DNA of 64,000 nucleotides from Deminuibacter soli (GTDB lineage Bacteria; Bacteroidota; Bacteroidia; Chitinophagales; Chitinophagaceae): NCBI RefSeq assembly GCF_003412455.1, contig NZ_QTJU01000001.1, positions 372,001 to 436,000 of the forward strand, read 5' to 3'. Shown piece by piece: positions 18,397 to 27,126 of this stretch (position 1 is its first letter; each line of letters starts with the position of its first letter). The notes under the pieces were generated by a model. It saw only the letters and a program-made list of their open reading frames with translations, ran no database searches and was not told where the DNA came from. The position numbers and the translations under genes were made by a program.

Positions 18397-20151
18397 TTAT
18401 GCAGCGTATTTGCGTTTGCGCTGCCATTGAAAAATTAAGCCAGCCAGTAATACCAGTGCCACGGGTAAACCTATGTTAACCAGCTGCCAGCGGGTGCGTT
18501 GCCCGGCTACTTTCTGCTTGTCGAGCAAACGCAGCGTAACATCTTTATTACGCGCCTCGTACAAACCGTTGTTGCTTACCAGGTAATCGAGGCAGTTCAG
18601 TAAGTATTCGCGGTTGGCAAACCGGTAATTCTCCATGGGCAGCATACCCATGGCCAGCGGACCGGTGGTATTGCTTACTGCGTTGGTTACCATGTCACCG
18701 TCTGAAGTAACGATTTGCTGCGTAGGTTGTTCAGCTACCTCGGCAAAAGGTTTACCCAGGGCATTGGCCACCGAATCTTTTACCTGCTGCGTAAGCCTGT
18801 TGGCAAACAAAGAGCGGAAACGGCCTTCGAGCAATACGGATACCGGCACATGGCTTTTATTAAAAGTAAGCAGTTCCTGCTCTGTGGGTATATTGATGGT
18901 AACCATGGCAGGTGAGCTCAGCGAACGGCTGTTGGTATCTGTTGCCAGCAACACGGTTTTGCGGATGCCTTCTGCTTTTACAGTGTCAATGCTTGAAGGA
19001 AATATGGGCAGCACCCTGTCGAGGTTTTTGGAAATGGGGTTGTTGTTTGGCGCAGACAAAAACGGGTAGTAAGGGAAGGGTATTCGCTGCATGCGCGGAC
19101 TGTTATCCGGGTTGTACCCCACCACCACGGGTATTTTAGAACAATTGAGATCCTGCAGCAGGTCGCCATTTACGCGAACACCATATTTAAACAGCAGGTC
19201 GTCCAGGTCAAGGTTGCGGTCGTAAGCAACAAAGTCAGCTTTGCTGCGCATCAGGCTGTCCAGCTCGGCGTAGAGTTTATCTACAAACCACAATACTTTA
19301 CCGCCGTGCATTACATACTGATCAATTTTCAGTTTGTCTTCATCGGTAAATTGCTGCGTGGGTTTTACTATCATCAATGCATCTATCTGCTGCGGGTTGG
19401 GGTACGATTGCTTTAAATCGAAAATACCCAGCCTGTAATCGTTGCGCATGCTTTGAATCAGGTCGTACACACGTGCACTGCCCGGTTCGCCGTTACCGAT
19501 GGCGTAGGCTATTGTAGGCACGTATTTGCGGGTAAGCCGGTCAATGGCATTGGCGAATTTATATTCCAGCAAAGCTTCCGCTGCATTGCGGGTGGCTTCT
19601 TTGTCTTCCTGCGGCACATCGTTCAATACATTAAAGTTCTTGAACACTTTGCGGCTGCTGCGCAGGTCAATGACCACGGGCGGCCTGTTGCCGCGAAACA
19701 CCAATGCTGAAGGAATGATCAGCTGGTTTACCGATTTATCGTTGTTGCCTGCAGCCATATCTTCACTTTGCTCAAACACCACGCCCATGCGGGCCAGGCT
19801 ATCGTACAGCGCCAGTCTTTCCGTATCAGCCAAATCAGCCCCCGGCCTTTCAAAACGCACGCGTACTTTATTGCCGCTTAAATCCCTGAATTCATTCAGC
19901 AGATCGCTGGTGGCGCTGCCAAGTTTTTTATAATCGGCCGGCAAATCACCGGTTAAAAACACCTGCACCATTACAGGCGTATCGATGTTGTTGAGAATTT
20001 TCCTGGTAGCGTTGCTCAGGCTGAAACGCTTTTCTGCAGTAAGGTCTGCCCGGTAATGAAACAGCGAGGCAATATAGGTAAGCGCCACAAAAAACGCCAG
20101 CACACCCAGCCACCAGTATTTATGTTTTATGCTTTTTTGAATAATGCTCAT
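18397..20151 (-). CDS. gldG: Gliding motility ABC transporter subunit GldG
   Basis: A 584-residue protein with one N-terminal membrane helix (about 14-32), the typical DLTAEKRFSLSNATRKILNNID segment, a large periplasmic GldG/ABC-type uncharacterised domain, and a C-terminal membrane anchor (about 555-575) ending in a basic tail. In Flavobacterium, GldA, GldF and GldG form an ABC-type complex needed for gliding, and GldG is the non-catalytic periplasmic partner. It starts 10 nt after gldF. No gldA ATPase gene is in the window, so the ATPase must be encoded elsewhere. GldG homologues also occur in non-gliding bacteria, so gliding is not proven by this gene. Confidence 0.92.
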   Translation of the reverse strand: MSIIQKSIKHKYWWLGVLAFFVALTYIASLFHYRADLTAEKRFSLSNATRKILNNIDTPVMVQVFLTGDLPADYKKLGSATSDLLNEFRDLSGNKVRVRFERPGADLADTERLALYDSLARMGVVFEQSEDMAAGNNDKSVNQLIIPSALVFRGNRPPVVIDLRSSRKVFKNFNVLNDVPQEDKEATRNAAEALLEYKFANAIDRLTRKYVPTIAYAIGNGEPGSARVYDLIQSMRNDYRLGIFDLKQSYPNPQQIDALMIVKPTQQFTDEDKLKIDQYVMHGGKVLWFVDKLYAELDSLMRSKADFVAYDRNLDLDDLLFKYGVRVNGDLLQDLNCSKIPVVVGYNPDNSPRMQRIPFPYYPFLSAPNNNPISKNLDRVLPIFPSSIDTVKAEGIRKTVLLATDTNSRSLSSPAMVTINIPTEQELLTFNKSHVPVSVLLEGRFRSLFANRLTQQVKDSVANALGKPFAEVAEQPTQQIVTSDGDMVTNAVSNTTGPLAMGMLPMENYRFANREYLLNCLDYLVSNNGLYEARNKDVTLRLLDKQKVAGQRTRWQLVNIGLPVALVLLAGLIFQWQRKRKYAA

Positions 20152-20161
20152 GATGGGGGGA

Positions 20162-20884
20162 TTAACGTTTTACCAGGTTGCGTTGGGTGATGAATAGGAA
20201 CAGTACAATAACGCCGGCGAAATAAATAAGATCACGTGTGTCAACCACACCACGGCTGATGCTGGTATAATGAAAATTTATACCGAGCATTTCTATATAA
20301 TAATCGGCCCCTGCCTTAAATACAGGCAGTTTGCTGATGGCTTCAAAACCGGTGTACAGGAAAAAGCAGATGAATGCACCTGCAATAAATGCGACAACAG
20401 TATTGTTGGTAAAACTGCTGCTGCAGATGCCTACGGCTGTAAACACAGCGCCCAGCAATAACAACCCTATATAACTGCCAATGGTGCTGCCTGCATCAAT
20501 ACCGCCTACTGCACTGAGCTGCTGCATAGAAATGGCATACACAATAGTGGGCAACAACGCTGCGAATACCACCAATAGCGCACCCAGGAATTTGCCCCAT
20601 ACAATTTGCGCGGGTGTAACAGGCCATGTTTTCAGCAGTTCGAAGGTGCCGGTTTTGTATTCTTCGGCAAAACTGCGCATGGTAATAGTGGGCACCAGGA
20701 ACAGGAGTATCCAGGGGCAAAGGGAGAAATAACCATTTAATGAGGCGTAGCCAAAATCGAGCAGACTGGTGTCGGGAAACACAAACAGGAAAAGCCCGTT
20801 AAGCAATAAAAACAGCAGAATGGCGATATAGCCGGTAAGGCTGCTGAAAAACTGCTGCCATTCTTTTTTACATATCATCCACAT
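20162..20884 (-). CDS. gldF: Gliding motility ABC transporter permease GldF
   Basis: A 240-residue membrane protein with six predicted helices, of the ABC-2 permease type. FAEEYKTGTFELLKTWPVTPAQIVWGKFLGA (split here by position, about 73-103) is the conserved cytoplasmic coupling region of GldF/NosY-like permeases. It forms the membrane channel with GldG and an ATPase GldA that is not in this window. The gene starts 31 nt after the cysteine desulfurase stop and runs straight into gldG. The N-terminal MWMICKKEWQQFFSSLTGY is typical for the family, supporting the chosen start. Confidence 0.92.
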   Translation of the reverse strand: MWMICKKEWQQFFSSLTGYIAILLFLLLNGLFLFVFPDTSLLDFGYASLNGYFSLCPWILLFLVPTITMRSFAEEYKTGTFELLKTWPVTPAQIVWGKFLGALLVVFAALLPTIVYAISMQQLSAVGGIDAGSTIGSYIGLLLLGAVFTAVGICSSSFTNNTVVAFIAGAFICFFLYTGFEAISKLPVFKAGADYYIEMLGINFHYTSISRGVVDTRDLIYFAGVIVLFLFITQRNLVKR

Positions 20885-20904
20885 TGGCCAAAGCTAAGTA
20901 TTTT

Positions 20905-20930
20905 GCGTTTATGGTTCAATGGTTTAAGGG
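20905..20930. repeat. GTTCAA-word tract covering a gene end
   Basis: TGGTTCAATGGTTTAAGG overlaps the last codons and the stop of the cysteine desulfurase gene on the minus strand. It uses the same words as the tract at 22.9-23.3 kb. Confidence 0.35.
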
Positions 20931-22079
20931 TATACGCAGCTGGCTTATTCCCTGCTTTACCTGGTCAATGGCATAATTCACCTGTTCTTCTGTAGTAAAG
21001 CGGCCCAGCGAAAAACGCAGCGAGCTGTAGGCCATTTCATCACTTAAACCCAATGCTTTTAATACATAACTCGGCTCCATGGTAGCCGATGTGCAGGCCG
21101 AGCCGGATGAAACGGCAATATTTTTACCAAAGCCCATCATCAGCACTGAACTTTCCACGTTGCTGAACGAAATATTGCAAACATGCGGCAACCGCTGTTC
21201 CGGGCTGCCATTCAAAAAGGTGTCTGGCAACTGCAGCAGGGCTTCTTCCAGTTTATCGCGCAGTATCCGTACCTGCCGGCTGTCTTCTTCCATTTCCAGC
21301 CTGCACAATTCGCAGGCTTTGCCCAGCCCAACAATACCCGGCACATTCAGTGTGCCGCTGCGTATACCGCGTTCATGGCCGCCACCATCCAGCTGCGCTG
21401 TGATTTTCACCCGTGGGTTTTTACGCCGCACAAACAGCCCCCCCACCCCTTTGGGGCCATAGAACTTATGTGCACTAAACGCCAGTATGTCTATATTATC
21501 CCTGTTCACATCTACCGGTATTTTACCTACTGCCTGGGTAGCATCTGTAAAAAACAATACCCCATGCCTTCGTGCAATAGCACCTATTTCGGCAATGGGT
21601 TGCACCACACCGGTTTCGTTGTTGGCATACATAATGGCAATCAAAACTGTTTCACCGGTAATGGCGGCTTCAAGCTGCTGCAGATCTATCAGTCCTTCAT
21701 TATTTACAGGTAAATAGGTTACTGAGGCTCCGTTTTTCTCGGCATGTTTACAAGTATCCAGTACGGCTTTGTGTTCGGTTGCACAGGTAACCACATGATT
21801 GCCTTTTGAAGCATACATTTCCAGCACACCTTTAATGGCCAGGTTAACGGCTTCGGTTGCGCCGGATGTAAAAATCAGTTCTTTTACTTCTGCACCTACC
21901 AGTTGCGCGGCCTGTGAACGGGCATACTCTACTGCTTCATCGGCTTCCCAGCCATAGGCATGGGTTCGGCTGGCTGCATTGCCAAAATATTCGCTAAAAT
22001 AAGGCAGCATGGTTTCCAGCACCCGCGGGTCAACAGGGGTGGTGGCGTTGTAATCGAGATAAACGGGCAGTTTTAACAT
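20916..22079 (-). CDS. Cysteine desulfurase, IscS/NifS type
   Basis: A 387-residue PLP enzyme that takes sulfur from cysteine for iron-sulfur clusters or thiolated tRNA. The N-terminal LDYNATTPVDPRV, the cofactor lysine Lys205 in FSAHKFYGPKG, and the persulfide cysteine Cys329 in SSGSACTSA are all present. The short loop before the Cys and the overall sequence place it in the IscS/NifS group rather than SufS. No iscU, iscA or suf gene adjoins; instead it heads the gldF-gldG-terC-murF-alr run with a 31-nt gap. A TATTTTTG element at 22112-22119 on the minus strand could be its promoter -7 box. It could serve tRNA thiolation as a MnmA partner. Confidence 0.92.
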   Translation of the reverse strand: MLKLPVYLDYNATTPVDPRVLETMLPYFSEYFGNAASRTHAYGWEADEAVEYARSQAAQLVGAEVKELIFTSGATEAVNLAIKGVLEMYASKGNHVVTCATEHKAVLDTCKHAEKNGASVTYLPVNNEGLIDLQQLEAAITGETVLIAIMYANNETGVVQPIAEIGAIARRHGVLFFTDATQAVGKIPVDVNRDNIDILAFSAHKFYGPKGVGGLFVRRKNPRVKITAQLDGGGHERGIRSGTLNVPGIVGLGKACELCRLEMEEDSRQVRILRDKLEEALLQLPDTFLNGSPEQRLPHVCNISFSNVESSVLMMGFGKNIAVSSGSACTSATMEPSYVLKALGLSDEMAYSSLRFSLGRFTTEEQVNYAIDQVKQGISQLRIPLNH

Positions 22080-22285
22080 GGCTCATCGGGGTTTTGCTAT
22101 GGCTGGTACTGCAAAAATAGGGCAATAGTGCCCGCAGGCCGGCCATTGTTTCTTAAAACGAAAATGTACGGGCCAGTTGCATAAGCGGCTGTGCTAAAAG
22201 CAGCAAAAAGAATGTTAACTCTTCCCGGCGATTAAGCGAATGATTGCGTAAAAGGGTCTAACCAACGTACTCAAACACAAATTCT

Positions 22286-22927
22286 ATGAAACGGATCATA
22301 CCATTTGCAGGGGCAGCACTTGCGGTTGTATTGCTGTTGCAAAGCTGCAGCAGCAGTACCAAACTTACCAACAGCTGGGCAGCACAGGAAAGCGGCACCA
22401 ATCACAATACTCCCAAAATAAAAAAGGTAATGGTGCTGGCCATGTTTAACAATGCCAGCAATATGTCGTTACGCACCAATATGGAAAAAGAACTGGTGCG
22501 CGATTTAAAAGCCTACCGCGTTGATGCCGTAGGTGCGTTGCAAACGTATGGACCAAAAGCTTTTGATGGTTTAACCGAAAACCAGGCCCTGGCCAAGTTG
22601 CGTGAAAGCGGCTCAGATGCCGTGCTCACGGTTCGCCTGCTCGATAAAAACAAGGAAAAACAATATGTGCCCGGCCGTTATGCCCCTTACCCGTATGGTT
22701 TCTGGGGTTATTATTCTTATTATTCACCCATGATGTACCAGCCGGGTTACTATGCCAACAGTGTACAGTATTCATTTGAAAGCAACCTGTATGGCTTAAA
22801 TGATAGCCAGCTTATTTATTCTGCCCAATCATCTGCCCTCGACCCCTCTTCACCACAGGGTTTGGCCGATGACTATGCACGGATGATTGTAAAAGATTTA
22901 CACAGGAAGGGAGCGATTGGAAGGTGA
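22286..22927 (+). CDS. Putative lipoprotein with Tyr/Pro-rich segment
   Basis: A 213-residue lipoprotein; lipobox LQSC with Cys21, followed by a Ser-rich tether. Residues about 45-125 look like an alpha/beta domain (KVMVLAMFNNAS, then MEKELVRDLKAYRVDAVGA and a helix ALAKLRESGSDAVLTVRLLDK), a pattern seen in envelope lipoproteins of the DUF4136 or CsgG-like kind. Residues about 126-165 are strikingly rich in Tyr, Pro and Gly. A short amphipathic C-terminal part follows (ADDYARMIVKDLHRK). I do not recognise a defined function. It is followed by a 378-nt noncoding repeat tract and is not in an operon. Confidence 0.72.
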   Translation: MKRIIPFAGAALAVVLLLQSCSSSTKLTNSWAAQESGTNHNTPKIKKVMVLAMFNNASNMSLRTNMEKELVRDLKAYRVDAVGALQTYGPKAFDGLTENQALAKLRESGSDAVLTVRLLDKNKEKQYVPGRYAPYPYGFWGYYSYYSPMMYQPGYYANSVQYSFESNLYGLNDSQLIYSAQSSALDPSSPQGLADDYARMIVKDLHRKGAIGR

Positions 22928-23305
22928 GATGGTTCAAGAAGGTTCAATTGTTTAAAGTTTGATGTTTAACGTTTGTGCGTTAAGGCAGTTCAAAAGTTCA
23001 AAGGTTCAATTAATACACGTGGTAAGGGTGTTTTACAATGGAACTGTTGAACAGTGAAACGCCGGAACAATGTATTGGAAGACGGTTCAGTTGCAAGGAA
23101 TGTTCGGGAGTTCCCGCAGGGTAAGCAAAGAGGCTAAAGTGGAGCTTCTGAACATTTTACACCAGGGCATTCAATTGTTTCAGAGTTTACATGTTCAGGA
23201 AAGTATATGAGCATGTGACTTCAAATGGAACTATTGAACAATTGAACCTTTTAAACTTCCGGATCCGGAAGATGATCAATTTGATTGGCGTAAAAGAAGT
23301 TGAAG
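22928..23305. repeat. 378-nt noncoding tract of GTTCAA/TTGAAC words with terminal inverted repeat
   Basis: No gene is visible here. The tract is built from many copies of GTTCAA and its complement (for example near 22931, 22941, 22988, 22995, 23003, 23047, 23234 and 23242). AAGGTTCAATTGTT at 22939-22952 recurs as its exact reverse complement at 23237-23250, giving a 14-bp inverted repeat about 285 nt apart. It lies between the convergent ends of the lipoprotein gene and rnc. It could be a degraded mobile repeat or a slippage-prone spacer. Confidence 0.6.
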
Positions 23306-24013
23306 TTAAAGCCCGATCTTTTCTATTGCCAGTTGTGCGGCTATCTGGCTGGCGTCTTTTTTATTGAACCCTTTGCCTTGTGCCATGGTTTCGCCATCGA
23401 GTACGGCGGCAATGGTAAATACACGGCGACCGTTCTCCATTTTTTCTTCCACGGTTTCAAATTCAAGGATTTTGCCGTTTTTACTGGCCCAGCCTATCAG
23501 TTTGTTCTTGAGGTTAATGTCAATTTGTTCGAGATCGTCTACGAACAGGTGGGGCATTACGATACGCTGCAACACCCAGCGGTGGGTGCGTTTGTATCCC
23601 TTGTCAATGTACACAGCGCCAACCAGTGCTTCCAGGGTATTGCCAAAAATCTGGCTGCCTTTCAGCGAGCTGTCAAACTTATTGTACATGGTGAGTTTCT
23701 TCAGGCCAATTTTAAGTGCAATATCATTCAGCTGCTGCCGGTTTACCATTTTGCTCCGCATTTCGGTAAGAAAACCTTCGCCTTTATACGGGTAGCGCTT
23801 AAACAGGTAGTCGGCCACAATAGCGCTTAACACAGCATCGCCCAGGTATTCGAGCCGTTCGTTGTTTTCTTCGGGCCCCTCTTTTACCGAGCGGTGACTT
23901 AATGCGGTGCGGTATAACGATTCGTTACCCGGCTTTATACCCAATAAGTTCTTCAGCTGTTTGTCAAACGACTGCTTCGATTGCTTCTTAAAAATTTTCT
24001 TCAGAATTTCCAC
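23306..24013 (-). CDS. rnc: Ribonuclease III
   Basis: A 235-residue double-strand-specific endoribonuclease for rRNA and mRNA processing. The signature NERLEYLGDAVLSAI (about 54-68) carries the metal-binding Glu/Asp residues, and a C-terminal double-stranded RNA-binding domain (about 165-235) includes KNGKILEFETVEE and KKDASQIAAQLAIEKIG. The N-terminal basic leader, KKIFKKQSKQSFDKQ, is longer than in E. coli but common in this phylum. It begins 4 nt after the fabF stop, so acpP, fabF and rnc are probably one transcript, an arrangement seen widely in bacteria. Confidence 0.95.
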   Translation of the reverse strand: MEILKKIFKKQSKQSFDKQLKNLLGIKPGNESLYRTALSHRSVKEGPEENNERLEYLGDAVLSAIVADYLFKRYPYKGEGFLTEMRSKMVNRQQLNDIALKIGLKKLTMYNKFDSSLKGSQIFGNTLEALVGAVYIDKGYKRTHRWVLQRIVMPHLFVDDLEQIDINLKNKLIGWASKNGKILEFETVEEKMENGRRVFTIAAVLDGETMAQGKGFNKKDASQIAAQLAIEKIGL

Positions 24014-24017
24014 AACC

Positions 24018-25271
24018 TTAAGCTACATATTTTTTTACTATCAGCGAAGCATTGTGACCGCCAAATCCGAAAGTATTGCTCAAAGCGGCGTTAACGGTAC
24101 GTTTCTGTGCCTGGCCAAAAGTAAAATTCAGTCGTGCATCCAGTTCGGGATCGTCAGTGAAGTGATTGATGGTGGGTGGAACAATATCATGCACCACGCT
24201 CATTACACAGGCAATGGCCTCGATTACACCGGCAGCACCCAGCAGGTGGCCGGTCATCGATTTGGTTGAGCTGATATTGATATCATAAGCATGTTCGCCA
24301 AATACTGCCTGTATGGCTTTCACTTCCGCCATGTCGCCAAGCGGAGTAGAAGTGCCGTGTACATTGATATAGTCGATATCATCTGCTTTTAAACCGGCAT
24401 CACTGAGGGTGGCCAGCATTACATTCTTGGCTCCAAGTCCTTCAGGATGAGGGGCTGTAATATGGTGTGCATCTGCCGTAGCACCTGCACCACCAATTTC
24501 ACAGTAAATTCTGGCGCCCCTTGCCAGCGCATGATCCAGGTCTTCCAGCACCAGCATACCTGCACCCTCACCCATTACAAAACCATCGCGGTCTTTGTCA
24601 AACGGGCGTGAGGCAGTGGCCGGACTGTCATTACGTTCACTCAATGCTTTCATGGCATTGAAACCGCCAACACCTGCTTCGCTTACCACGCTTTCGCTGC
24701 CACCTGCCAGGATAATGTCTGCCTTACCCAAACGAATCAGGTTAAATGCATCCATAATAGCATGGGTAGAAGAAGCGCAGGCAGAAACGACTGCATAGTT
24801 GGGGCCGCGAAGGCCATGACGCATAGAGATGTGGCCTGCTGCAATATCCAGGATCATCTTGGGAATGAAGAAAGGATTGAAACGCGGTGTACCGTCTCCT
24901 TTTGCAAATTCTACTACTTCCTGCTGAAAAGTGATTAACCCGCCGATACCGCTGGAGAAAATAACACCAATGCGGTCGGCATTCATGGTTGTTGTATTAA
25001 TGCCTGCATCCTGCACTGCCTGATCGCTTACTACCAGGGCAGTTTGCGTAAAGCGGTCCAGCTTGCGGGCTTCTTTTTTATCCAGGAACTGTGTGGGATC
25101 AAAATTTTTCAACTCACACGCAAACCTTGTCTTAAACTTACTGCAATCAAACTGTTTGATATAATCGGCGCCGGATACACCATTGATTAATCCATTCCAG
25201 TATTCCTCCAAATTATTGCCAATCGGGGTTATTGCTCCAATGCCAGTTACAACTACTCTTTTTAATTGCAT
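24018..25271 (-). CDS. fabF: Beta-ketoacyl-ACP synthase II
   Basis: A 417-residue elongating condensing enzyme of type II fatty acid synthesis, joining malonyl-ACP to a growing acyl chain. The Cys-His-His triad is visible: SACASSTHA with Cys164, NVHGTSTPLGD with the first His (about 304) and KSMTGHLLGAAG with the second His (about 341). Length and the N-terminal KRVVVTGIGAITPIGNN are standard. It follows acpP on the same strand with about 110 nt between and runs into rnc, as in many Bacteroidota. Confidence 0.97.
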   Translation of the reverse strand: MQLKRVVVTGIGAITPIGNNLEEYWNGLINGVSGADYIKQFDCSKFKTRFACELKNFDPTQFLDKKEARKLDRFTQTALVVSDQAVQDAGINTTTMNADRIGVIFSSGIGGLITFQQEVVEFAKGDGTPRFNPFFIPKMILDIAAGHISMRHGLRGPNYAVVSACASSTHAIMDAFNLIRLGKADIILAGGSESVVSEAGVGGFNAMKALSERNDSPATASRPFDKDRDGFVMGEGAGMLVLEDLDHALARGARIYCEIGGAGATADAHHITAPHPEGLGAKNVMLATLSDAGLKADDIDYINVHGTSTPLGDMAEVKAIQAVFGEHAYDINISSTKSMTGHLLGAAGVIEAIACVMSVVHDIVPPTINHFTDDPELDARLNFTFGQAQKRTVNAALSNTFGFGGHNASLIVKKYVA

Positions 25272-25381
25272 ATATGGTAAGCCCTCGGTTCAGTGTTTTG
25301 AAAGTGTAAATCCGCCCTTCGGCTGCAAAATCTGCTTCCGTAAGGCGGATTGAATAATATCGCAATGAAAACGGCTATGCG

Positions 25382-25618
25382 TTACTTAGCATGCTCTTCC
25401 AGGTACGCGATAGCCTGGCCAACTGTAGTAATGGTTTCAGCTTGTTCGTCAGGAATGGAAATATTGAATTCTTTTTCGAATTCCATAATCAACTCTACGG
25501 TGTCTAAAGAATCGGCACCGAGATCGTTGGTGAAAGAAGCCTCATTGGTTACTTCAGCTTCGTCTACTCCTAATTTGTCAACAATGATCTTCTTAACTCT
25601 TGTTGCGATGTCTGACAT
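25382..25618 (-). CDS. acpP: Acyl carrier protein
   Basis: A 78-residue acidic carrier protein. The phosphopantetheine attachment site is [12 protein letters not shown] with Ser37. Helical, with the usual Glu/Asp-rich recognition helix. It delivers acyl chains to FabF, encoded just downstream. A promoter matching the Bacteroidota consensus lies 25 to 54 nt upstream of its start. Confidence 0.97.
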   Translation of the reverse strand: MSDIATRVKKIIVDKLGVDEAEVTNEASFTNDLGADSLDTVELIMEFEKEFNISIPDEQAETITTVGQAIAYLEEHAK

Positions 25619-25642
25619 TTTGAAAAAGTTTTGTTACAGGCG

Positions 25643-25672
25643 CAAAAATATAATTTTTGAGAAACCAGCAAG
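25643..25672 (-). promoter_or_regulatory. Bacteroidota-type promoter for acpP-fabF-rnc
   Basis: On the minus strand CTTG (25669-25672), an 18-nt spacer and TATTTTTG (25643-25650) fit the phylum consensus. A start site near 25636 would give a leader of about 20 nt before acpP. Confidence 0.6.
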
Positions 25673-25734
25673 TTTTTCGGCAACTTTTGTTTTTACAGTG
25701 GAAAAGTATCCCTGCGTTCGCCGCTTTTGCTACG

Positions 25735-26952
25735 TTACTCACCGCTATTAAACAAAAAACGCTCGTAATATGTTTGAACTGCCCTGAAGTAGATGGTCAG
25801 CAACAGTACCATAACCGTCACAACACCCAGTGTCACACTGTTTTGGCCATGGTAACCTACTGCTGCCAGCACCAGTAACAACCGGCCGTATTCCAGGTAA
25901 AAAACCCATTTTTTCTGCTCCAGGATAGCACCGGTATTTACCAGGCTTACCAATATTATCCCCGATAATAACATGCACTGCACACCCGAAAGTTGCGCAG
26001 AAAACAGTGTTACCAGGAATAAAAGCAGCAGCGAGAAGCCGGTTTGCCATAAAATATATTGCCGCTGGGCACGTGTTGTGCTGGCAGTTCCGGGTGCCGT
26101 TAACAGCTTTTTTTCCAGGATCACCCTTGCCCCGGGGTCCATTGCTGCCGGTTTGCCAAACAATATCCGTAACCTGGTTTCCCGGTTGGGGGCTGCCGCA
26201 CAGGCATGCAGCAACTCCAGGATATAGTGAAAATGCTGCCATAAAAAGCTGTAGTGCCCCAGCGGTTTGGTGAGGCCGTAAGTAATCGGCTCCTCATCTT
26301 CTTTACAAAAGGTGCCGAACAGTTTGTCCCATATTATCAGTACATCCCCATAATTTTTGTCGAGGTAACGCTCGTTCGAGGCATGGTGCACCCGGTGGTG
26401 CGAGGGCGTAACCAGCACATATTCCAGCCAGCCCAGCCTGCCAATGGTTTGGGTATGAATAAAAAACGGGTACAACCCGTGCACCAGCAGCAGGGTGGTA
26501 ATCATCTCCGGCGGAAAACCTGCCACCGGCAGTACCGACCAGAACAGGCTACGCACCGCAGCCTGCAACACGGTGATGCGCGCCGATACCGTGTAATTAA
26601 AGTCTTCGCTCTGGTGATGCACCACGTGCACGGCCCAGCCAATATTTATTTCGTGTGCCAGCCGGTGGTACCAGTACCACACCAGGTCGGTTAACAAAAA
26701 CAGCAACAGCCAGTTGTACCAGGTTGCCTGCAGGTGAAAAAAGGCAAAATGGACGTACAGGTAGCGGAAAAAATAAAAAAACAGCAGGGAGGTAAACACA
26801 TCACTCAGCCGTTCGGCGATGCCTGTGTTAATATTGGCTACCGATTCGGTAAAATGGTAAAAAGGCAGACCCTTCCTTTTACAGTACAAATATTCCCAGC
26901 CTATAAACACCAGGAAGAACGGAACAGCCAAAGCCATCAGGTTGAAATGCAT
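25735..26952 (-). CDS. Sterol desaturase/fatty acid hydroxylase family protein, AGMO-like
   Basis: A 405-residue membrane di-iron enzyme. The histidine clusters of the fatty-acid hydroxylase superfamily are clear: HRLAH (96-100), HVVHH (109-113) and HRVHH (186-190), followed by NYGDVLIIWDKLFGTF (about 200-215), which resembles the alkylglycerol monooxygenase (AGMO) branch more than sterol desaturases. AGMO cleaves the ether bond of alkylglycerols; bacterial relatives are mostly untested, so substrate is open. The C-terminal 130 residues add further membrane helices. A near-exact phylum promoter lies upstream on the minus strand. It stands alone, divergent from a GNAT gene. Confidence 0.85.
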   Translation of the reverse strand: MHFNLMALAVPFFLVFIGWEYLYCKRKGLPFYHFTESVANINTGIAERLSDVFTSLLFFYFFRYLYVHFAFFHLQATWYNWLLLFLLTDLVWYWYHRLAHEINIGWAVHVVHHQSEDFNYTVSARITVLQAAVRSLFWSVLPVAGFPPEMITTLLLVHGLYPFFIHTQTIGRLGWLEYVLVTPSHHRVHHASNERYLDKNYGDVLIIWDKLFGTFCKEDEEPITYGLTKPLGHYSFLWQHFHYILELLHACAAAPNRETRLRILFGKPAAMDPGARVILEKKLLTAPGTASTTRAQRQYILWQTGFSLLLLFLVTLFSAQLSGVQCMLLSGIILVSLVNTGAILEQKKWVFYLEYGRLLLVLAAVGYHGQNSVTLGVVTVMVLLLTIYFRAVQTYYERFLFNSGE

Positions 26953-26987
26953 AGAATTTATTTACTCTATCAAATTAGTAGACTATT

Positions 26988-27018
26988 CAAAAATAAAAGA
27001 ACCTCCTTAAAAGGCAAA
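26988..27018 (-). promoter_or_regulatory. Bacteroidota-type promoter for the AGMO-like gene
   Basis: On the minus strand TTTG (27015-27018), a 19-nt spacer and TATTTTTG (26988-26995) match the consensus TTTG-N19-TAnnTTTG exactly. It lies 36 nt before the ATG at 26952. Confidence 0.65.
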
Positions 27019-27126
27019 AAATAGTTGCACCGCCGGTCATATAGCGGTTATTTACAGCAGGCAATTTGCTAACTTGCACACGCGGCCTGCCGGCCGTTTT
27101 ACCTAATTCCCAATAGTACTAAGTTC

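Noticed and set aside
22928-23305. CRISPR array from repeated GTTCAA words
   Set aside because: Repeats are too short, irregularly spaced and in both orientations; no cas genes nearby.
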